11,620 bases of DNA from DATJGR01 sp032124855 (GTDB lineage Bacteria > Pseudomonadota > Gammaproteobacteria > Pseudomonadales > Azotimanducaceae), in NCBI GenBank assembly GCA_032124855.1, contig JAQBCT010000424.1:1-11620 (forward strand), in the 5' to 3' direction. This document shows positions 6,948-11,620 of this stretch, in pieces. The stretch's first letter is position 1. Each line of letters opens with the position of its first letter. A program made the translations under genes and the position numbers. The notes under the pieces are model-generated. The model worked only from the letters and a program-made list of their open reading frames with translations, was not told where the DNA came from and did no database searches.

Positions 6948-8075
6948 CTACAGCTTCTTGATCGTTTCGTTGACGATTTCGCCGCCGCGCGTGATCACGC
7001 ACGCCTTGACGATATCGTCAGCCGGGTCGAGATTCAGGGTCTTGTTCTCCTCATCCCAGAACTCGGTGAGCAGATTCACGATGTTGTTCGAGTACATATC
7101 GCTGGCGTTGCGGCTGACCTGGGACGGCAGGTTGCCGAGCCCGACTACAGATACGCCATTGATGTCGGCAATTTCGTTCAGCACCGAACCCTCGACATTG
7201 CCGCCCGTTTCCACCGCCATATCCACCACGATGCTGCCGGGGCGCATGCCCTCCACCATATCGCGCGTGACGATGCGCGGGGCCGGCCGACCGAAGAGCT
7301 GAGCGGTGGTGATCACCACATCGGCCTGGGCGATGACTTTCTTCATGCCCTCGCGCTGCATGTCGAGCTGCGCGGGCGTCAGTTCGCGGGCATAACCCTG
7401 ATCGGTCTGGCCAGTGTCACCCAGATCGATCTGCACGAACTTCGCGCCCAGCGATTGCACCTGCTCGGCTACCACCGGACGGGTGTCGAATGCCTCAACG
7501 CGCGCGCCGAGCCGTTTCGCCGTGGCAATGGCCTGCAGTCCTGCGACCCCTGCGCCAATAACGAACACCCGGGTGGGGGAGATGGTGCCCGCCGGGGTCA
7601 TCATCATCGGGAATATCTTTGCGCTGTGATGCGCGGCGAGGATGACCGTGACGTAGCCGGCGAGGTTTGCCTGCGACGACAGTGCATCCATCTTCTGGGC
7701 ACGCGTGCTGCGGGGAATCATCTCCATCGAGATGGCCGTGATTCCAGCCGACGCCAGGCTCGCCACCAGCGCCTTTTCATTGAACGGATCGAGAAAGCTG
7801 ACATGCACCGCGTTCTGCTTCAACGCACCCACCGCGTCGTTGTCCGGTTTGCGCACGCGCACCACGACGTCGGCGTTGGCGACCGCAGCGCCCGCATTCG
7901 CGACCACTTCAGCGCCCGCCGCGGTGTATTCCGCATCCGGAATGCGTGCCCCGAGGCCAGCACCGGACTCAACCGCCACGCTGCAGCCCAGGCCAACCAA
8001 TTTCTTCACACCGGCGGGTACGAGTGCTGCGCGCAACTCGCCCGGCCAAGATTCCTTAGGCACCCCAATTCGCAT
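6948..8075 (-). CDS. pntAA: NAD(P) transhydrogenase subunit alpha, NAD-binding part (PntAA)
   Basis: A 375-residue soluble domain I subunit that binds NAD(H) and belongs to the alanine dehydrogenase/PntA N-terminal family. Visible features are the N-terminal GVPKE motif (4-8), the RQD-loop residues Arg122, Gln127 and Asp130 in PRSTRAQKMD, the Rossmann GAGVAG fingerprint (174-179), the acidic residue in EAFDTRP (194-200) favouring NAD over NADP, the mobile-loop GYARE (227-231) and GGNVEGS (291-297). It ends in domain I without membrane helices, as in Rhodospirillum rubrum-type three-subunit enzymes. The start at 8075 gives the family N-terminus MRIGVPKE and has GGGGGA about nine bases upstream; the extension to 8165 has no family support. 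First gene of the operon, divergent from the TRAP genes. Confidence 0.97.
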   Translation of the reverse strand: MRIGVPKESWPGELRAALVPAGVKKLVGLGCSVAVESGAGLGARIPDAEYTAAGAEVVANAGAAVANADVVVRVRKPDNDAVGALKQNAVHVSFLDPFNEKALVASLASAGITAISMEMIPRSTRAQKMDALSSQANLAGYVTVILAAHHSAKIFPMMMTPAGTISPTRVFVIGAGVAGLQAIATAKRLGARVEAFDTRPVVAEQVQSLGAKFVQIDLGDTGQTDQGYARELTPAQLDMQREGMKKVIAQADVVITTAQLFGRPAPRIVTRDMVEGMRPGSIVVDMAVETGGNVEGSVLNEIADINGVSVVGLGNLPSQVSRNASDMYSNNIVNLLTEFWDEENKTLNLDPADDIVKACVITRGGEIVNETIKKL

Positions 8076-8279
8076 CTGGTGTTCCCCCGTGTGTCGCGGA
8101 ATGCGTGTTCTCGGTGCGGCGCGATTCGCCTTCGGATGGGCGATCGAGCTTGCGCTGCACTGCACAAAAGCGCGCTAGGCTAACCAAAGACCCCCAGCAT
8201 GACAATGCCGCGATGCGATCCCTTGCATCTCTCAGGAACGCTTTCCACAATCGCCGCCTCGTGAAGCATTGGGGTAGTC
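8076..8279. other. Divergent intergenic region between pntAA and dctP
   Basis: These 204 bases separate two divergently transcribed operons and must hold at least part of both promoters. On the plus strand TAGGCT at 8176-8181 could serve as a -10, but no well-spaced -35 is present (TTGCGC at 8150-8155 is 20 bases away). A small inverted repeat, GATGC at 8212-8216 and GCATC at 8225-8229, lies in the dctP leader; it is short and may be chance. I see no tRNA, riboswitch or convincing small gene. Confidence 0.4.
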
Positions 8280-9395
8280 ATGGCGCGTGCCGCCATCAGC
8301 AATCGCGCAGCACTCGTTGCCGTGGTGTTCGCTTTCGTTGCGGGGCTGATCGGCAGTCTGGCATTGCGCCCGGCCAATCCGGTCGACGCCAGACTGTCTG
8401 ACGAGGCGGCCCGCACGGTGCGACTGCACTGGCGCGTACCGGTGGCGTTCGGCACCAATCTCAAGGCCCTGGGCGACAACATCCTCTACGTACGCGACGC
8501 CGTGGCCGCCTCCAGTGGCGGCAGCTTCGAACTCAAACCCTACGAGCCAGGCGAGATCGTGCCAGCGTTTTCCATCGTCGATGCGGTCAAAGACGCCAAG
8601 GTTCCGGCCGGCTATACGTGGCTCGGCTACGATCAGGGCAAGATTCCTGCCTCGGCGCTCATCGCCGCGGTGCCATTCGGCATGGAGCCCTGGGAGTACA
8701 TGGCGTGGTGGTACGAAGCTGGCGGCCGGCAGCTGACTGAAACGCTGTACGACTCGCAGGGCGTGCATCCGCTGCTGTGCGGTCTGATTGGCCCTGAGAC
8801 GGCCGGCTGGTTCCGCAAGCCCATCAACTCGCTCGATGATATCGCCGGACTGAAAATCCGCTTCGCCGGCCTTGGCGGGCAGGTGCTCGAGCAGCTCGGC
8901 GCGTCTGTGACGATGCTGCCCGGCGGCGAAATATTTCAGGCGTTGGAGAAAGGCGCGATCGACGCCACCGAGTATTCGCTGCCGGTGGTAGATCAGGCGC
9001 TCGGCTTCGACCGCGTCGCCAGCATCAATTACTACCCGGGGTGGCATCAGCCCTTCACCGCGTTTCATCTGGTGGTGAATCTCGCCATCTGGCAGACACT
9101 GACGCCCGCCGACCAGGCGTTGCTCGACACCGCGTGTACGGCGGGTGTCGCGCGCAACCTGGCACGCGGCGAAGCGTTGCAAGGTGCGGTGATCGAAGGG
9201 TTTCCGGCCAAGGGCGTCAGCGCACGGCAGTTGCCCCTGCCATTGCTTCGCGAACTCGATGCGGTGACACAACGCGTCCTGGATGACCAGGCGCAGCACG
9301 ATGAGGATTTCGCACGCATTCTGGCCTCGCAGCGTGCGTTTCGCGCCGAGTATGCGCGCTGGAAACGCCTGGCTTATCTGCCGCGCGATTTCTGA
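8280..9395 (+). CDS. TRAP transporter substrate-binding protein, TakP-like
   Basis: A 371-residue solute-binding protein of the DctP family that captures an organic acid in the periplasm and hands it to the TRAP membrane subunits. An N-terminal hydrophobic stretch (about 10-30) is a signal peptide or membrane anchor. The central GLKIRFAGLGG (190-200, with Arg194 probably salt-bridging the ligand carboxylate), LPGGEIFQALEKGAIDATE (213-231) and YYPGWH (251-256) resemble TakP, which binds 2-oxoacids such as pyruvate with a sodium ion; Glu231 would be the equivalent acidic ligand. The substrate here is therefore probably a 2-oxo or similar monocarboxylate, but this is inference from motifs. The start has a GGGG about six bases upstream. 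Its stop overlaps the dctQ start by one base (TGATG). Confidence 0.94.
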   Translation: MARAAISNRAALVAVVFAFVAGLIGSLALRPANPVDARLSDEAARTVRLHWRVPVAFGTNLKALGDNILYVRDAVAASSGGSFELKPYEPGEIVPAFSIVDAVKDAKVPAGYTWLGYDQGKIPASALIAAVPFGMEPWEYMAWWYEAGGRQLTETLYDSQGVHPLLCGLIGPETAGWFRKPINSLDDIAGLKIRFAGLGGQVLEQLGASVTMLPGGEIFQALEKGAIDATEYSLPVVDQALGFDRVASINYYPGWHQPFTAFHLVVNLAIWQTLTPADQALLDTACTAGVARNLARGEALQGAVIEGFPAKGVSARQLPLPLLRELDAVTQRVLDDQAQHDEDFARILASQRAFRAEYARWKRLAYLPRDF

Positions 9396-9928
9396 TGCAG
9401 CTGCCCACCACTGCCGCCTCGCGAGCCATCGACGGTTTCATCCGACGCATCGGCGACGCCATCGCCTGGGTGTGGCTGGTGCTGCTGGCGGTGATCGTCT
9501 GCAACGTGGTGGCGCGCTATGCCTTCGATGAGGGGCGCATCGAATTCGAAGAACTGCAATGGCACCTGTACAGCATCGGCATGCTGTTGGGCCTGGCCTA
9601 TTGCTATGTCGCGGACGAACACATCCGCGTGGATGCACTGTCCGAGCGGTTTTCGCCGCGCCTGCGCGCATGGATCGAACTTTACGGCAGCGTACTGCTC
9701 CTGCTGCCGTTCATCGCGTTGATCGTGATCTTCGGCATACCGTTCGTCGCGCGTAGTTTTCAGGTCGACGAAGTCTCGGTATCACCCGGCGGGTTGCCGC
9801 TGCGCTGGTTGATCAAAGCGGTGCTGCCGCTGGGCTTCCTTCTGCTGGGTGCCGCTGTCGTTGCACGTCTGCTGCGCGTATGGGCATTGCTGTTTCCTCG
9901 CCATAGCGCTGATCGCGATGCCGGTTAA
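9395..9928 (+). CDS. TRAP transporter small membrane subunit (DctQ-type)
   Basis: A 177-residue inner-membrane protein with four predicted helices (about 20-42, 53-74, 94-116 and 134-165), the usual topology and size for DctQ. Family-like segments include EFEELQWHLYSIGMLLGLAY after the first helix, DEHIRVDALSERFSPR in the cytoplasmic or periplasmic loop, and the GGLPLRWLIKAVLPLGF stretch before the last helix. It joins the large subunit to form the sodium-driven transporter membrane complex. The ATG at 9395 overlaps the last base of the dctP stop and has no clear ribosome binding site, so translation is probably coupled. Confidence 0.95.
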   Translation: MQLPTTAASRAIDGFIRRIGDAIAWVWLVLLAVIVCNVVARYAFDEGRIEFEELQWHLYSIGMLLGLAYCYVADEHIRVDALSERFSPRLRAWIELYGSVLLLLPFIALIVIFGIPFVARSFQVDEVSVSPGGLPLRWLIKAVLPLGFLLLGAAVVARLLRVWALLFPRHSADRDAG

Positions 9929-11276
9929 CGAACTGCTTGCGATTGCAATGTTCGCTTCGTTCATGGTGCTGGTATTTACCGGCTTTCCAGTTGCCTGGGT
10001 GCTGGGCGGCCTCGCAGTTGCCTTTTCGGCACTGGCCATCATCGCGGATGCCGATTTTGGTGCGCGCATCGGCGTGGATTGGGCATATGCATCGTTGTCG
10101 GTGGAGCGCATCTACAACGTCATGGAAAACTGGGTGATGGTGGCGCTGCCCATGTTCATCTTCATGGGCCTGTTGCTCGACCGTTCCGGCATCGCAGCCG
10201 ATTTGATGACCAACTTCTCCCGCCTGTTCGGCCGGGTGCGCGGCGGTCTGGCCATCGCTGTCACATTGATCGGACTACTCCTCGCCGCCACCACGGGCAT
10301 CATCGGCGCCTCAGTGGTTCTGTTGGCTCTGCTGGGCTTACCGGTAATGCTGCGGGAAGGGTACGACCCGCGCCTGGCCGCTGGCACGATCTGCGCAGTG
10401 GGCACGCTCGGCATTCTGATTCCACCCTCCATCATGCTGGTGTTGATGGCCGATCGCATGGCCATGTCGGTGGGCGATTTGTTCCTGGGGGCGCTATTTC
10501 CCGGCCTATTGCTGGGCGGTTTGTATATTGCCTTTCTCGTGATGGTGGGTTGGTTGCGCCCCGCCGCGGCCCCAGCAGCACACGCCGGCGGCGATATCGA
10601 TCTAATGGTCGTACTCGGCCTGCTGCGCGCCATCGTCGCCCCGGCCAGCCTCATCCTCGCCGTGCTGGGCAGCATCTTCTTCGGCTTGGCCACTCCCACC
10701 GAAGCTGCCGGTGTGGGTGCCTTCGGTGCGCTGCTGCTTGCCGCACTGAATCGAAAGCTGAGCGGCGCCGTGCTACGTGACGTGTTGCGCGAGACCACCA
10801 AGACGACCGCCTTCATTTTCGCGATCCTGCTGGGCGCTACAGCGTTCTCGCTGGTGCTGCGCGGTCTGGGTGGCGACGATCTCATCAAGGGCGTGCTGCT
10901 GGGACTGCCCTTCGGAGCAAACGGCATTCTGCTGTGCATCCTGCTCGCCACGTTCGTGCTCGGCTTTTTTTTGGATTGGATCGAACTGACGCTGATTATC
11001 CTGCCGCTGGTCTCGCCCGTGGTGATTGGCCTTGGCTTCGACCCGGTGTGGTTCACCATCTTATTTGCCGTAAGCCTGCAGACGAGTTTCCTGACGCCGC
11101 CGGTGGGGTTTGCGATCTTCTACCTGAAGGGCGTGGCGCCGCCGTCAATCGATACCGGTGTGATCTATCAGGGTGTGGTGCCTTTCATCGCGCTGCAGCT
11201 GATCGGCCTCGGCATCGTCTACGCCTGGCCGGATCTGGTGACGTGGCTGCCGGCGCGCGCGTACCAGGTCCACTGA
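9918..11276 (+). CDS. TRAP transporter large membrane subunit (DctM-type)
   Basis: A 452-residue, highly hydrophobic protein of the DctM family with about twelve membrane helices; this is the transport-channel subunit, driven by a sodium gradient. Conserved segments are VALPMFIFMG (about 75), TTGIIGASVV, LIPPSIMLVLMADRM, GLATPTEAAGVGAFGALL and the C-terminal FLTPPVGFAIFYLKGVAP. I chose the ATG at 9918, overlapping the dctQ stop by 11 bases, because it gives the family-like N-terminus MPVNELLAIAMF; a GTG at 9849 would add a Cys-rich leader read from the dctQ coding region. No clear Shine-Dalgarno sits before 9918, so coupling to dctQ is likely. A T8 run at 10965-10972 falls inside the gene without disturbing the frame. 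Confidence 0.96.
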   Translation: MPVNELLAIAMFASFMVLVFTGFPVAWVLGGLAVAFSALAIIADADFGARIGVDWAYASLSVERIYNVMENWVMVALPMFIFMGLLLDRSGIAADLMTNFSRLFGRVRGGLAIAVTLIGLLLAATTGIIGASVVLLALLGLPVMLREGYDPRLAAGTICAVGTLGILIPPSIMLVLMADRMAMSVGDLFLGALFPGLLLGGLYIAFLVMVGWLRPAAAPAAHAGGDIDLMVVLGLLRAIVAPASLILAVLGSIFFGLATPTEAAGVGAFGALLLAALNRKLSGAVLRDVLRETTKTTAFIFAILLGATAFSLVLRGLGGDDLIKGVLLGLPFGANGILLCILLATFVLGFFLDWIELTLIILPLVSPVVIGLGFDPVWFTILFAVSLQTSFLTPPVGFAIFYLKGVAPPSIDTGVIYQGVVPFIALQLIGLGIVYAWPDLVTWLPARAYQVH

Positions 11277-11320
11277 CCGCCCTGTTAGGATCACGAACGC
11301 CCACGCTGAGGAACGCATCG

Positions 11321-11620
11321 ATGTCCGCCTACCAAGCCATTGCCATCAATCACTCGGATACACACGAGAACCGCATCCACAGCGACGATGTCGCGCGCCA
11401 ATATGGCTTCACCGGTGCGCTGGTGCCCGGCGTGGCCGTATTCGGTCATATGACCTATCCGCTCACACAAGCGCTGGGCACCGATTGGCTGGGCCACAGC
11501 CGGGTATCACTGCGTTTGTTGAAGCCCGCCTACCACGGCGATCAATTGTCGATCGAGCTCACGGCCGCAAGCGATGATTCCTATCAGGTGGATTGCCGCA
11601 ATGCAGCCGGCGTGCTGCTG
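11321..11620 (+). CDS. MaoC-like hotdog-fold protein, 3' end missing
   Basis: The first 100 codons of a hotdog-fold protein related to MaoC-type enoyl-CoA hydratases or acyl dehydratases. The segment ENRIHSDDVARQYGF (16-30) followed by GALVPGV (32-38) matches the helix and glycine-rich turn of that fold. His20 and Asp22 occupy the usual His and following Asp of the hydratase motif (NPxHxD), but the upstream Asp position holds His15 and the Pro is Arg18, so hydratase activity is uncertain and a binding or thioesterase-like role is possible. The ATG is preceded by GAGGA about nine bases upstream. The gene begins 44 bases after dctM in the same direction and may be part of the same transcript; the frame is open to the window edge. 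Confidence 0.88.
   Translation, partial: MSAYQAIAINHSDTHENRIHSDDVARQYGFTGALVPGVAVFGHMTYPLTQALGTDWLGHSRVSLRLLKPAYHGDQLSIELTAASDDSYQVDCRNAAGVLL

Noticed and set aside
6939..8183. A 414-codon plus-strand open frame opposite pntAA
   Set aside because: Low-complexity His/Arg/Asp-rich translation, antisense to a confidently identified transhydrogenase subunit; no family support.
8232..9299. A 355-codon minus-strand open frame opposite the TRAP binding protein gene
   Set aside because: Antisense to a clear substrate-binding protein and without domain features.
10965..10972. T8 run inside dctM as a possible programmed frameshift site or pseudogene lesion
   Set aside because: The family sequence continues in the same frame on both sides to the expected C-terminus, so no frameshift is needed; it remains only a slippage-prone spot.
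10112..11059. A 315-codon minus-strand open frame opposite dctM
   Set aside because: Ser/Arg/Pro-rich composition reflects reverse reading of a membrane-protein gene.
11284..11291. TGTTAGGAT as an extended -10 promoter for the MaoC-like gene
   Set aside because: No matching -35 at proper spacing, and the gene lies 44 bases behind dctM so it may simply be cotranscribed.

Overview
This window reads as ordinary, densely coding chromosome from a GC-rich proteobacterium. The support is a three-subunit (pntAA/pntAB/pntB) proton-translocating transhydrogenase, a three-gene TRAP transporter, purine-rich Shine-Dalgarno sequences and very short intergenic gaps. The class cannot be fixed from sequence alone; gamma- or alphaproteobacterial is my guess. 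I see no rRNA, tRNA, IS element, integrase, CRISPR array or long repeat, and nothing that marks recent transfer.

Layout by strand: (1) 1-618 (+), the 3' part of a short-chain dehydrogenase/reductase. (2) 628-3392 (-), a three-gene operon read right to left: alpha/beta hydrolase, then an acyl-CoA-dehydrogenase-fold flavoprotein of the HsaA/HpaH-like type, then a small membrane protein. (3) 3479-5275 (+), divergent from block 2: a formylglycine-type sulfatase without a signal peptide, then a small exported Cys-containing protein. (4) 5285-8075 (-), pntAA-pntAB-pntB, read right to left. (5) 8280-11276 (+), divergent from block 4: a TRAP transporter (substrate-binding protein resembling the TakP 2-oxoacid-binding branch, small and large membrane subunits). 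(6) 11321 to the window end (+), the 5' part of a MaoC-like hotdog-fold protein.

How the genes may work together (inference): the SDR, alpha/beta hydrolase, acyl-CoA-dehydrogenase-like flavoprotein, cytoplasmic sulfatase, TRAP importer for an organic acid and MaoC-like protein are the kinds of enzymes found in catabolic clusters for esterified, sulfated or ring-containing organic acids. The transhydrogenase would balance NADH and NADPH for reductases or flavin-dependent oxygenases. No gene gives a specific substrate, so no pathway name is justified.

Several starts were moved downstream of the longest open frame because a good ribosome binding site or an operon overlap supports the inner start: the hydrolase at 3392, the flavoprotein at 2233, pntAB at 6936, pntAA at 8075 and dctM at 9918. 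I did not find a clear previously undescribed system. The best candidates for a second look are the divergent hydrolase-flavoprotein/sulfatase locus, the unusual metal-site sequence of the sulfatase, the T7 run at the hydrolase/flavoprotein overlap, and the two unannotated small proteins.
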